Shown here piece after piece: positions 7,900 through 16,332 of a DNA stretch of 44,844 nucleotides. The DNA comes from Bacteroidales bacterium (GTDB lineage Bacteria > Bacteroidota > Bacteroidia > Bacteroidales > WCHB1-69): NCBI GenBank assembly GCA_024400785.1, contig JAKSME010000004.1:1-44844 (forward strand). The letters run 5' to 3'. The position numbers and the translations under genes are program-made. The notes under the pieces were generated by a model. It worked only from the letters and a program-made list of their open reading frames with translations, did not search any database and was not told where the DNA came from. How positions within the stretch are numbered: the first letter of the stretch is position 1; each line of letters starts with the position of its first letter.

Positions 7900-9270
7900 A
7901 TGGAATACATTCATCACGCCTTGAAAATCAAGTACGACTTGTGCGTCGGCTGTTCCAACTGCACCAGCATTTGTCCTACCTGTTCCATCCATGTGGAAAA
8001 CGGCCGTCCCATTTTGGATCCTAACCGCTGCATCGATTGCGGCATGTGTTATCAAACCTGCCCCATGAATGCTATCTACATTGATCAGGACGACTTTGAT
8101 ACCATATATAATTATAAGTGTCCCGTTCTCTTGGTTCCTTCCATTTTCAGTGCGCAATTTCCGGAAAAGGTGAGCCAGAGGGCCATCCTCTCTGCCATTT
8201 ACCACCTCGGTTTCAGATATGTTTATGAGGTGGAAAAGAGCGTGGATGTACTGAAAGAGGTCATTAATGAAAAAGTCAAGGATTGTGATGCGGAAAAGCC
8301 AATCATTTCCTCTTTCTGCCCTGCCATTGTACGTTTGATACAGGTAAAGTACCCGTCGTTGGTGGGAAATCTTTTGCTGACGAAGCCGCCGTTGGATATG
8401 ACCGCAATCTATATCCGCGAAGTGCTTACAGAACACGGAATCGCCCCCGCCGACATCGGCATTTTCTATGTTTCCCCCTGCGCAGCAAAAATTGCCGCCA
8501 TCAAGAGCCCTGTGGGTGAGGAAAAATCCAATATCGATGGCGTTATCAATATGAACTACTTGTATAACAAGGTGTTCCGAATAATTAAACAGGGAGTTTA
8601 TACTCTTCGCGAAGATGAATTCGACTTTCACCCCCTCTCAAAAAACAGCATCCTTTGGTCGCTTACGGGCGGTGAAATCAAAGATATTGTCGTTGGACGC
8701 AACCTCGCTATTGACGAAGTTCACAATGTTTCCGACTTTTTGGAGAAGTTGGAAAACGAAGACCTCGACGGGATCGATTTCCTCGAACTGCGCGCTTGCG
8801 ATGAAAGTTGCGCCGGCGGAATCCTTTGCGCCGGCAACCGCTTCTTGGTCGCCGAACGCCAAAAGAAACGCGCAAAACAACGTCCTAAAACCGTTACTCC
8901 GTCTGAAAACAACATCCTCAATTATAAAGAATTTTTGCGCGAAAATATGTCACTTGGAGAAGTGAAACCCCGCTCCATGGACAAACTCGACGACAATATC
9001 TCCGTCGCTATGCGTAAAATGAAAAAGGTGTTTGAAATCACCAACGACCTCCCGAAGGTGGATTGCCGTATCTGCGGCTACCAGACCTGCAAGGCTCTCG
9101 CCGAAGCCGTGGTTAACAACCAAGCCGACATCCGACAGTGCTTCTTTGTGCAACGCATTCTTGAACAAACCGACAAACTTACCACCATGGAGGCCTTAAA
9201 ACTTACAAAAAAAGTATGGGGTGAAGTGAAATTGGATAAGGATTCTATCAAACATCTTGATTTAGAGTAG
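7900..9270 (+). CDS. Putative sensory-type [FeFe] hydrogenase with 2x[4Fe-4S] and C-terminal FeS domain
   Basis: A 456-residue protein. Two ferredoxin clusters lie at C15/18/21/25 and C44/47/50/54. The H-cluster domain keeps four candidate ligands: C140 (SFCPA), C194 (SPCAAK), C300 and C304 (RACDESC). A C-terminal FeS motif follows with C389, C392, C397 and C414. Differences from catalytic hydrogenases are clear. The proton-relay Cys of TSCCP is Phe139, the MPC motif is SPC, and the Glu normally following the CxxK segment of the second motif is absent. These changes, and the neighbouring GHKL and DRTGG genes, fit a group C/D-like sensor. There is no PAS domain. Maturases HydEFG are not in the window. 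Confidence 0.82.
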   Translation: MEYIHHALKIKYDLCVGCSNCTSICPTCSIHVENGRPILDPNRCIDCGMCYQTCPMNAIYIDQDDFDTIYNYKCPVLLVPSIFSAQFPEKVSQRAILSAIYHLGFRYVYEVEKSVDVLKEVINEKVKDCDAEKPIISSFCPAIVRLIQVKYPSLVGNLLLTKPPLDMTAIYIREVLTEHGIAPADIGIFYVSPCAAKIAAIKSPVGEEKSNIDGVINMNYLYNKVFRIIKQGVYTLREDEFDFHPLSKNSILWSLTGGEIKDIVVGRNLAIDEVHNVSDFLEKLENEDLDGIDFLELRACDESCAGGILCAGNRFLVAERQKKRAKQRPKTVTPSENNILNYKEFLRENMSLGEVKPRSMDKLDDNISVAMRKMKKVFEITNDLPKVDCRICGYQTCKALAEAVVNNQADIRQCFFVQRILEQTDKLTTMEALKLTKKVWGEVKLDKDSIKHLDLE

Positions 9271-9346
9271 ATTAAAATATTTTTAAACTTTTAAACCCTC
9301 CCATTAAAGATGTGTCAACCACCCGTCTTTTTTGCGAAAAGGATTT

Positions 9347-10099
9347 ATGGAAGATTTACTTGAAAAATATAGAAACAACAATGCATTTTCTGTGCCAGAC
9401 GGCTATTTCGATGAATTGCCGGAACAGGTGATGCAACGCATCGCTGAATCTTCTGTTTCTGCTGATTTTTCGTTAGAAGACAAATTGGAAGGAGACTTTC
9501 CCGTTCCCGAGGGCTATTTTGATGCTTTGCCGGAACGGGTGATGGCCCGTATCGCTGCCGGTGAGGCAGATAAGCTGCCTGCCACCTTTGCTGAAAGCGA
9601 AGGCGAGAGCGACTTCCCCGTTCCCGTTGGCTATTTCGACGAGTTGCCCCAACAGGTGATGGCTCGCATCAAAGCCGATGAAACGCGCAAGTTGTTCCTG
9701 CGCCGCCGTATGGTTAGAATTACTTCCGTGGCGGCTTCGGTCTGCCTGTTGCTTGGCGTCGGCGCTTTCGTGGCACTGCACTTGAATAATTCCGATTCGA
9801 AACCGAATGGCCCGGTCGCTCGCGTCATTTTGGAAAAGTCAAAGCCCGAGTCCCACCCGGTTGCAACGGAGGGCAAAACTCTGGATTTGGAAACCGCATT
9901 GGCATACAATTCCGTTAGCGCGACTGAACCATCGGCAAAGCCGCAACATCGCGTCAATAACTCCAACTTAGCCACCGATGCCCGGACCGACAAATTCATC
10001 GATGACAATTTGGTGGACGAAGAACTCGATGAGATGGATTACGAAATTCTGGATTTTTACACCGACGACATCGCTTCATACGATGTGTGGGGATTCTAA
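9347..10099 (+). CDS. Single-pass membrane protein with three VPxGYFD repeats
   Basis: A 250-residue protein of unknown function. Three near-identical segments of the form FxVPxGYFDxLPxxVMxRI begin at residues 14, 51 and 90, in the N-terminal half. A basic RRR stretch and one membrane helix (about 124-145) follow, and the C-terminal 40 residues are very acidic. Single copies of the VPxxYF motif occur in Bacteroidota proteins encoded after ECF sigma factors and thought to be anti-sigma-like; no sigma factor is here. I chose ATG 9347, preceded by AAAAGGA, over an upstream TTG at 9332. The gene starts 76 bases after the hydrogenase and may belong to its operon. Confidence 0.7.
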   Translation: MEDLLEKYRNNNAFSVPDGYFDELPEQVMQRIAESSVSADFSLEDKLEGDFPVPEGYFDALPERVMARIAAGEADKLPATFAESEGESDFPVPVGYFDELPQQVMARIKADETRKLFLRRRMVRITSVAASVCLLLGVGAFVALHLNNSDSKPNGPVARVILEKSKPESHPVATEGKTLDLETALAYNSVSATEPSAKPQHRVNNSNLATDARTDKFIDDNLVDEELDEMDYEILDFYTDDIASYDVWGF

Positions 10100-10120
10100 A
10101 CCAGGTACATTTTTACATAA

Positions 10121-10152
10121 AAAAAACGGTTGCCTTTTGACAACCGTTTTTT
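10121..10152. terminator. Bidirectional terminator between the VPxGYFD gene and tonB
   Basis: A perfect 12-base inverted repeat (AAAAAACGGTTG with CAACCGTTTTTT) and an 8-base loop give T-runs on both strands. It lies between two convergent genes, 21 and 18 bases from their stops. Confidence 0.9.
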
Positions 10153-10170
10153 CTTATTCATGATGTTCTG

Positions 10171-10875
10171 TTATTGCAGTGAGAAGGTAATCGGGAGGTT
10201 GAAGAATGAACGGCAAGTTTGACCATTGTTCTTACCGGCTTTCCATTTCGGCATGCTTTTTACAACGCGGATAGCTTCTTCATCCAAATCTTTGCAGACG
10301 CCGTTGAGTACAGTTACTTGTCTGATACTACCGTCTTTTTCAACAACGAATTCCAGCATAACAACACCTTGGAAACCGTTTTCACGTGCCGCAGGCGGAT
10401 ATTGGGTGTTTTCCATGAGGTATTTTCTCAAAGCTGCCATACCACCGGGAAATTCTGCTTTTTCCTGCGGAATACGAATAATGATTTCATCTTCTTCGTT
10501 ATCTTCAACGATTTCGATGTTATCGTCTTCCATTTCACCGAAAGCAGTTTCATCGTCAACTTCGGTATCAAAGTTAAGATCGGTCAAAACTTCTTTTTCA
10601 GTTTCTTTGAAAACGGTTTCGATCACTTCTTCCTTCATGGGTTCTTCTTCTGGTGGTGGTGGCGGTGGGGGAGGAGTCTTATCTGTGTTTGGCATTTCCA
10701 TTTCCTGTGCGTCAGGTTCTGCTTGGATTACCTGGCTTGCTGCTTCCTTTTCTTTAGCGCTTGCCCAAATGTCCAATGCCAATAAGGACAGGGTGAGGGC
10801 AACTGCGCAACCCAACAGGAAGAAGTTGATCTTTCTGGAGTCAAGGTCAGCCTTTGTGGTTTTTTTCTTAATCAT
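10171..10875 (-). CDS. tonB: TonB energy-transducing protein
   Basis: A 234-residue protein with a cytoplasmic basic N-terminus, one membrane helix (about residues 17-37) and a periplasmic linker containing eight consecutive prolines followed by acidic stretches. The C-terminal TonB domain has YPPAARENGFQGVVMLEFVV and the late SMPKWKAGKNNG segment. TonB passes proton-motive energy from ExbB/ExbD to outer-membrane TonB-dependent transporters. No exbB/exbD or receptor is adjacent. It has its own TAnnTTTG promoter and a shared terminator, so it is probably monocistronic. Bacteroidota have many TonB paralogues, so the symbol names the family. Confidence 0.9.
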   Translation of the reverse strand: MIKKKTTKADLDSRKINFFLLGCAVALTLSLLALDIWASAKEKEAASQVIQAEPDAQEMEMPNTDKTPPPPPPPPEEEPMKEEVIETVFKETEKEVLTDLNFDTEVDDETAFGEMEDDNIEIVEDNEEDEIIIRIPQEKAEFPGGMAALRKYLMENTQYPPAARENGFQGVVMLEFVVEKDGSIRQVTVLNGVCKDLDEEAIRVVKSMPKWKAGKNNGQTCRSFFNLPITFSLQ

Positions 10876-10909
10876 ATCTAATGATTTTAGATTACAAAAT
10901 TATTGGGTG

Positions 10910-10917
10910 CAAAATTA
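10910..10917 (-). promoter_or_regulatory. Bacteroidota -7 promoter element of tonB
   Basis: Minus-strand TAATTTTG matches TAnnTTTG and lies 34 bases upstream of the tonB start. Confidence 0.55.
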
Positions 10918-10978
10918 CTCATTTTTATTCATATAACGAAGTTATTGGAAAAAAATTTTGTAAAGATGGTATTTTTAA

Positions 10979-12130
10979 TCATGCCCCACATATAATATGC
11001 AGTACTACAGCGGTTTGTCCGCGGTGAGCTCGGTTGCAGTAGTTGCTGAGGAATACCATAAACACATTTTGTGCCGGATAATAAAGAAGAACGTGGTTGT
11101 ACCCATGCCACAATCCTCCGTGATATACCAATTTCCCGTAGCACGGACTCATTTCCAAGTGCCAGCCATAGCCGTACAATTCAGACGGTATGCGATTGTC
11201 TTTCAAGTTGTTTTGTTGGGAAATTGCTGCATCGGTCATTTCCTTGGAAATGATTTTGTAATCGCGGAAATATGCCTTTTTCCATGCAAAAAGGTCATTG
11301 ATGGTGGAATACATGCCTTTGTCTCCGAAAGTCCCATCTAACCCTTTGATTTCTTGCGGAATGCGGTCGGCTTTGTGCCCGACGGCGATGCTGTAACCGA
11401 TTTTCGACGCCCGTTCTGTAATGTAAAAAGAGTGGCTCATTCCCGCCGGTTCAAAGATGTTTTTTCGGACATAGTCTTCAAACTTCATGCCGGAAGCTTT
11501 CTCCACGATCAGTGCCAAAAGAGCGTAGTTGGTGTTGGTGTATTTGTATTTTGTACCCGGGGCAAATTGAACTTGGGGTTTGTACTTCATCAGCACGTCC
11601 ACCACATCCTGATTCGTGGTCAGTCGCCCCACTGGGAACCATGACTCTTTGAAGTCAAAATATTCGGGTAATCCGGAAGTGTGAGCCAGCAGATTTTGGA
11701 CGGTGATGCCGGTGTAGGGAAAGTTTGAAAAATATTTTCCCATATAGTCATTCAACCCGATTTTCCCTTTTTCAACCAATTGTAACACAGCGGCTGCGGT
11801 AAACTCTTTCGAAACACTCGCCAACTCGAAACAGGTGTTCTCAACAATGGGCTGGTCGGTTTTGCCCAACGTTTTCACCCCGGCGGCGCGTTTTACCCAA
11901 ACTGCATCATCTTTCGCGATGAGCATCGTGCCATTCAGTTTTTTGCAAACCGAATCGGCGTATGACTTGATGGCCGTTTTCTTGAATGTGCTGTTCGCTT
12001 GGTTGAATAATTTGTTCAACTCGCTCGTACTCAGTGTTTTCAATTCTTTTTGCGGTGGGTTTTCCAATTTAACTTGTGCAAAAAGAAAGAAGGGTAAAAA
12101 GGTTAATAGAAGGCAAATGCTTTTTTTCAT
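10979..12130 (-). CDS. Secreted serine hydrolase of the beta-lactamase/class C fold
   Basis: A 383-residue protein with a signal peptide (MKKSICLLLTFLPFFLFAQ). The catalytic tetrad motif SVSK is at residues 105-108, a YTN motif follows (KYKYTNTNY), and HGG near the C-terminus replaces KTG. This set is typical of the broad S12/beta-lactamase-related family, which includes esterases, D-peptidases and penicillin-binding-like proteins; resistance should not be assumed. The start was set at 12130, where the signal peptide begins, rather than at an ATG 16 codons upstream. A hairpin separates it from pepD upstream, and no clear promoter was found for it. Confidence 0.87.
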   Translation of the reverse strand: MKKSICLLLTFLPFFLFAQVKLENPPQKELKTLSTSELNKLFNQANSTFKKTAIKSYADSVCKKLNGTMLIAKDDAVWVKRAAGVKTLGKTDQPIVENTCFELASVSKEFTAAAVLQLVEKGKIGLNDYMGKYFSNFPYTGITVQNLLAHTSGLPEYFDFKESWFPVGRLTTNQDVVDVLMKYKPQVQFAPGTKYKYTNTNYALLALIVEKASGMKFEDYVRKNIFEPAGMSHSFYITERASKIGYSIAVGHKADRIPQEIKGLDGTFGDKGMYSTINDLFAWKKAYFRDYKIISKEMTDAAISQQNNLKDNRIPSELYGYGWHLEMSPCYGKLVYHGGLWHGYNHVLLYYPAQNVFMVFLSNYCNRAHRGQTAVVLHIICGA

Positions 12131-12155
12131 AAGTCTTGTAATGAACAGAAAAAGC

Positions 12156-12182
12156 AGGGGCGGTATCGATTTTACCACCCCT
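12156..12182 (-). terminator. Probable terminator after pepD
   Basis: On the minus strand AGGGG and GGTA arms pair with TACC and CCCCT around a 7-base loop, with one internal mismatch, followed by GCTTTTTCT. It lies 52 bases after the pepD stop and before the beta-lactamase-like gene. Confidence 0.55.
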
Positions 12183-12233
12183 ACTTGTTCTTGATGAACA
12201 AAAATGGTATCGCTTGAAGTTGCGATGAATGGA

Positions 12234-13682
12234 TTATTTCAAAATGCGGAAGAATTCGAGAATGAGGTCCCAGCATTTTTTCACCGTGGCGATTTCGAGT
12301 TTTTCGTCAGGAGAGTGGACACCGCGGAGTGTCGGCCCGAAGGAAACCATGTCGAGGTCGGGATATTTTTCGGAGAAAAGTCCGCATTCCAATCCTGCGT
12401 GGATGGCCTTAACGGCGGGCTCTTCGTGGAATACATTGTGGTAGGCTTCAACTAACAGTTTGAGTACCTGTGAGTTGGGATTTGGATTCCATCCTGGGTA
12501 GCCGTCACCTTGAGTTACTTCGTCGGCAGCTGTGGCGTAGAAAGCGCAAGCCACGTGGTCGCAGGCATCCTGCTTGCGGGTTTCAACGGAGCTGCGTTGG
12601 CTGGTGGTGATGACAATCTGTTCGTTAATCATTTTCACGGAGGCCAGGTTGGTGGAGGTTTCTACGAAGCCGGGAATGTCTTGCGACATTGCCAGTACAC
12701 CGTGAGGACAGGCGTACAAAGCGTTCATGATGTCGATTTGAAGCATTTCGTTCAAAATTCTTTTCGGCATGTCGGTTTTTTCGCATTTGGCATAAACGCC
12801 GGCGTCGCTGGTATGGAATTCGTTTTTGAAAGCGGCATCCATTGTGGATACATATTTTTCAAATGCCGGGGCATTTTCTTTCGGAAGGGTGATTACGGCC
12901 CAACCCTCACGGGCGATGGCATTGCGCAGATTCCCCGCTTGAATGTCAGCCAAACGGGCATCGTATTCCTGGTATGCATTCCAAAGAATCCTGTTGAGCA
13001 ACTTTACAGCGTTGCCGCGGTTCTTGTTGATGTCGTCGCCAGAGTGGCCGCCTTGCAAACCGCCAACCATGATTTTGTAAGCAACTGATTTACTTGGGAT
13101 TTCATTCTCAAAATCACATTCATAGGTGGCTACGGTGTCTTTACCGCCAGCACAGCCGATGAAGAGCTCGCCCCAGTCTTCGGAGTCAAGGTTGAGAAGC
13201 ATTTTGCCTTTCATAAAACCGGCCTGCAACGCAAATGCCCCCGTCAAGCCAGTCTCTTCATCCACGGTGAACAAACATTCAATCGGACCATGTTCGATGG
13301 TGTTGTCGGCAAGAAACGCCAACGCGATTGCGATTCCGATTCCGTCATCGGCACCCAGCGTTGTGCCTTTGGCTTTCAACCATTCTCCATCGACGTATGA
13401 TTGGATGGCATCTTTTTCGAAGTCAAAAACGGTATCGTTGTTCTTTTCACAAACCATATCCATGTGGGCTTGGAAAATTACCGGGGTGACATTCTCTTTT
13501 CCGGGAGTAGCGGGTTTGGAAATCAATACGTTACCAATTTCATCACGCTTGCTTTCCAGTCCGAGCTTCTTGCCTTCGTTCAATAACCATTCGGTCATGC
13601 GAGCCTCTTTCTTGGAAGGACGCGGAACTTTGCAAATCTCATTGAAATAATCAAAAATGGCTTTGGGTTCTAAATTGCTCAT
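12234..13682 (-). CDS. pepD: Aminoacyl-histidine dipeptidase (peptidase D, M20)
   Basis: A 482-residue metallodipeptidase that cleaves Xaa-His and other dipeptides in the cytoplasm. The metal-binding and catalytic residues are visible: H73 and D75 in QAHMDMV, D112/D113 in GADDGIG, E142/E143 in VDEETGLTGA, then LDSEDWGE and a late GVHSPDE His. The length equals that of E. coli PepD (about 485). It is the last gene of the udp-lipoprotein-BatA-pepD run, starting 18 bases after the BatA gene. A hairpin terminator follows. Confidence 0.95.
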   Translation of the reverse strand: MSNLEPKAIFDYFNEICKVPRPSKKEARMTEWLLNEGKKLGLESKRDEIGNVLISKPATPGKENVTPVIFQAHMDMVCEKNNDTVFDFEKDAIQSYVDGEWLKAKGTTLGADDGIGIAIALAFLADNTIEHGPIECLFTVDEETGLTGAFALQAGFMKGKMLLNLDSEDWGELFIGCAGGKDTVATYECDFENEIPSKSVAYKIMVGGLQGGHSGDDINKNRGNAVKLLNRILWNAYQEYDARLADIQAGNLRNAIAREGWAVITLPKENAPAFEKYVSTMDAAFKNEFHTSDAGVYAKCEKTDMPKRILNEMLQIDIMNALYACPHGVLAMSQDIPGFVETSTNLASVKMINEQIVITTSQRSSVETRKQDACDHVACAFYATAADEVTQGDGYPGWNPNPNSQVLKLLVEAYHNVFHEEPAVKAIHAGLECGLFSEKYPDLDMVSFGPTLRGVHSPDEKLEIATVKKCWDLILEFFRILK

Positions 13683-13700
13683 ACTATTTTATATTTAATA

Positions 13701-15764
13701 TTAAATTTCTGGTTGTTTTTTTTCTTTTTTGCGCCACAAACGCAAAATGGCGATTTCTGCCAAAAGGAAGAATAAGGCGCAAAGTACAAAATAAAACCAT
13801 AGCGGTCGCCCGTGAATGGTTTGGATGATTTGGCTGCTGATGTCTTGTGAATCCCCAGTGATGAGTTGAATATTCTCATCCTTAGATTGCTGTCCAACAG
13901 CGTTTTGTAATTCTTCGGGTTTGTAGTATGCCAGTTGTGATTCCTTTCTGTTGAAGTTGAAAGCGATGGCATCCTGAACCGCGCCATCGTGCATCACATC
14001 GTAAATTCCGGCTTCCGTCATTTGGTCGTTGAAGAACAGCAGTGTTTCGTTTCCAAGGTTTTTCTGTTCGGGAATGATTTCGCCGTTGCCTTTGCGCGAC
14101 TTGAGGGAGAGTACGTTCTCGGAGCCTTCCACCGTTTTGGCGATGCTTTGTGAGTGGTCGACACCAATGGTGTTGTACAACTTTTGCTGCATCAAACTGC
14201 GGATGCCGATATTGTGCAGGGGAATGAAAAACAGCGCATGTTTGTGGATGTTTCCGTAATCGTCGTTCATCGCAACCGCCGACAGAATGATGCGGCCTTT
14301 TCCCACTTCATTCACAAATAGCAGTGGAGCTTGATTTTCCATGCTCATAACGGTTTCTTCTGCGTGAAAGTCGCTGAAAGCAAAATACTTAGTCGCAGTC
14401 GGCATGTCAATATGGCCGTCATTTTTCTCCAAACTTCCTTTGAAGTAAATGCTCTCGTTGTTGATGCTGCCCACTTTGAGTTCCTGTTGGACGATGCTGC
14501 CATATTGGCTGGCATGGATGGAGGAGAGGAAGTTGTTCCAACTTCCGCGGTCCATCTCTTCGGTGGGGAAGACGAGGACGGTGCCGCCGTTGTTGAGGTA
14601 TTTGGAAAGCTCGTCGGCTAGACCGGATGAGAGCGATTTCACCTCGCTCAGCACAACGACCGAACTGGCGGCAAAGTTGCTGTAGTTGATGCGGTCGACT
14701 GACATGGCGGTGTAGTTGAAGATGGAGTCTTTGCCGTAAAGTGCATGTAGATAGCGGTTTTCATCCTTTTCGCTAATCACCGTGATGTTGGTGTTTTCAG
14801 ATACGCGGTAGGTGAAATAGAGTTGGTTGTCAAAAGTGATGGGGGCGTCTTCTATGGAGAGAGTGCCGCAGTGCAAACCGGTGGAGGTGAGGGTGTAGTT
14901 GAGTTGGTACTCCGCCGTGCCGTTGGCTGCGACATCGATGGCAGCCATCGCTTTCTGTTCCCCGTTCACGTGCAATTTCATCGGTAGTTTTACCACATCT
15001 CCGTCTCCGCAGTTGCGAACGCGTACGGTTAAGGTGACTTGCTGTCCTTCACGAAATACGGGCGAGAGAAACCAACAGCTGTCGATAGAAATGTTGTTCA
15101 CCTCTTTCGCGGGTTTGTGAATTAGGTACGAAGCACTTCCATCTTGGTGGGAATATTGCTTGAAGTTAAAGTTATTTTTCTGAAAATCAGAAATATAATA
15201 ATGGAAAATGTTGCTATTGGAAGCTTCAGTGCAGGCATTTTTTTCAAAAGAAAGAAGTTCCTGCCACGTGCGGCTGTTGGGCGAAATTTCCCAGGTGTCC
15301 AACTCCTGCAACGCCTCTTCCTTCGTCAACTTCATGCGTTGCTTGGAGGAAAAATTGTTGTTATAAAGAATGAACTGGTCAGAAAAGTCAAAATTATTGA
15401 TGATTTGTCGTGCGTTTTCTATGCCGTCATAAAAAAGCGTTCCCTCGGCCGTATTGCTCTCCATCGAGAACGAATTGTCGATGTAAATGGAAACCAGGTT
15501 GCCCGACTTTTTGTTCGTGTTTTGGTTCGGAAAGTAGGGACGGGCGAAGGCAGTCACCAATGCGATAATTGCCAAACATCTCAAACACAGCACGATAATG
15601 TGCTTAACGCGGGACTCTCGCTTCGTTTTTTGCGCCACATCTTGCAGCATCTTCACATTGGAAAAATAGTACGTTCTGTACCTTCTGAAATTGAAAAGAT
15701 GTATCAGAATGGGAATCAAAACGGCTGCATAGCCAATTAAGAAAAGAGGTTGCGTAAATTGCAT
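13701..15764 (-). CDS. BatA-domain membrane protein with VWA-like segment
   Basis: A 687-residue protein. The N-terminal 90 residues match the BatA/aerotolerance N-terminal domain: two membrane helices (about 5-20 and 57-75) with the linking LIHLFNFRRYRT segment. A VWA-like region follows with a DNSFS (DxSxS-type) MIDAS core near residue 96. A long beta-rich periplasmic portion comes next, and one last membrane helix (about 660-680) ends in a basic tail. Related Bacteroidota proteins are uncharacterised; Bat proteins were linked to aerotolerance in Bacteroides fragilis, but this single protein cannot be assigned that role. It is packed between the lipoprotein and pepD genes. Confidence 0.75.
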   Translation of the reverse strand: MQFTQPLFLIGYAAVLIPILIHLFNFRRYRTYYFSNVKMLQDVAQKTKRESRVKHIIVLCLRCLAIIALVTAFARPYFPNQNTNKKSGNLVSIYIDNSFSMESNTAEGTLFYDGIENARQIINNFDFSDQFILYNNNFSSKQRMKLTKEEALQELDTWEISPNSRTWQELLSFEKNACTEASNSNIFHYYISDFQKNNFNFKQYSHQDGSASYLIHKPAKEVNNISIDSCWFLSPVFREGQQVTLTVRVRNCGDGDVVKLPMKLHVNGEQKAMAAIDVAANGTAEYQLNYTLTSTGLHCGTLSIEDAPITFDNQLYFTYRVSENTNITVISEKDENRYLHALYGKDSIFNYTAMSVDRINYSNFAASSVVVLSEVKSLSSGLADELSKYLNNGGTVLVFPTEEMDRGSWNNFLSSIHASQYGSIVQQELKVGSINNESIYFKGSLEKNDGHIDMPTATKYFAFSDFHAEETVMSMENQAPLLFVNEVGKGRIILSAVAMNDDYGNIHKHALFFIPLHNIGIRSLMQQKLYNTIGVDHSQSIAKTVEGSENVLSLKSRKGNGEIIPEQKNLGNETLLFFNDQMTEAGIYDVMHDGAVQDAIAFNFNRKESQLAYYKPEELQNAVGQQSKDENIQLITGDSQDISSQIIQTIHGRPLWFYFVLCALFFLLAEIAILRLWRKKEKKQPEI

Positions 15765-15772
15765 ATAATCAA

Positions 15773-16324
15773 TTAGTTGTAAGATAAAAGATGGCTGTCA
15801 AGATCTTCAATCACGAACTTCTTTCCATCATAATACAGTTTGCACCGGCGGTCTTCGGAGCGGAAGTAGAGCACGCGGTAACCATTCACAAATTCGTTGT
15901 CCGGCCCCAAGTCTGCGTCGGTAGTCCCTGGTGTGCTGAACAAAATGTGAAATCCCTTTGCGGTCCGTTCGCAGATGTAGATGTTGTTGTCGCCCGACGA
16001 CCCTTGTTGGTAGCCGATTTCCTCAAAGAAGGTGCCGTGAAGGGAGTCTTGCATGTAGTTTGGCACACAAAAGTCGACATCTTCTGAAATGCAGTCGAAG
16101 GTGTGACGCCCGCCGTTTTTGTGATGGTCGCAAACGAAGGCTTCTTCCGGAATGATGGCGCTGTCGAGGTAGAAACATAATAATTCATCGATCATGGCGC
16201 TGTCTTCCAAGTCGAAAGAGACGATTTTTTCCGGCTTTTTTTCCTCTTTCTTTTGTTTGCAGCCTACGGCAAGGAAAACGAATGCCAGGGCAAACAGAAT
16301 GACGGATAAGTGGTTGATTTTCAT
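15773..16324 (-). CDS. Hypothetical lipoprotein
   Basis: A 183-residue protein with a lipoprotein signal peptide ending in the lipobox LAVGC, followed by a Lys/Glu-rich linker. The mature part has no recognised domain; it contains several Cys (for example CDHHKNGGRHTFDC) and ends in strands such as YDGKKFVIEDLDSH. The start at 16324 was chosen because the signal peptide begins there. Reading further upstream in this frame only antisense-like Arg-rich sequence overlapping udp is found. It sits 8 bases after udp and 8 bases before the BatA gene. Function unknown. Confidence 0.7.
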   Translation of the reverse strand: MKINHLSVILFALAFVFLAVGCKQKKEEKKPEKIVSFDLEDSAMIDELLCFYLDSAIIPEEAFVCDHHKNGGRHTFDCISEDVDFCVPNYMQDSLHGTFFEEIGYQQGSSGDNNIYICERTAKGFHILFSTPGTTDADLGPDNEFVNGYRVLYFRSEDRRCKLYYDGKKFVIEDLDSHLLSYN

Positions 16325-16332
16325 TTTGTTAA

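Noticed and set aside
10979-12130. Antibiotic-resistance beta-lactamase
   Set aside because: The SVSK, YTN and HGG motifs fit the broad serine-hydrolase family. HGG instead of KTG and the chromosomal context do not support a resistance call.
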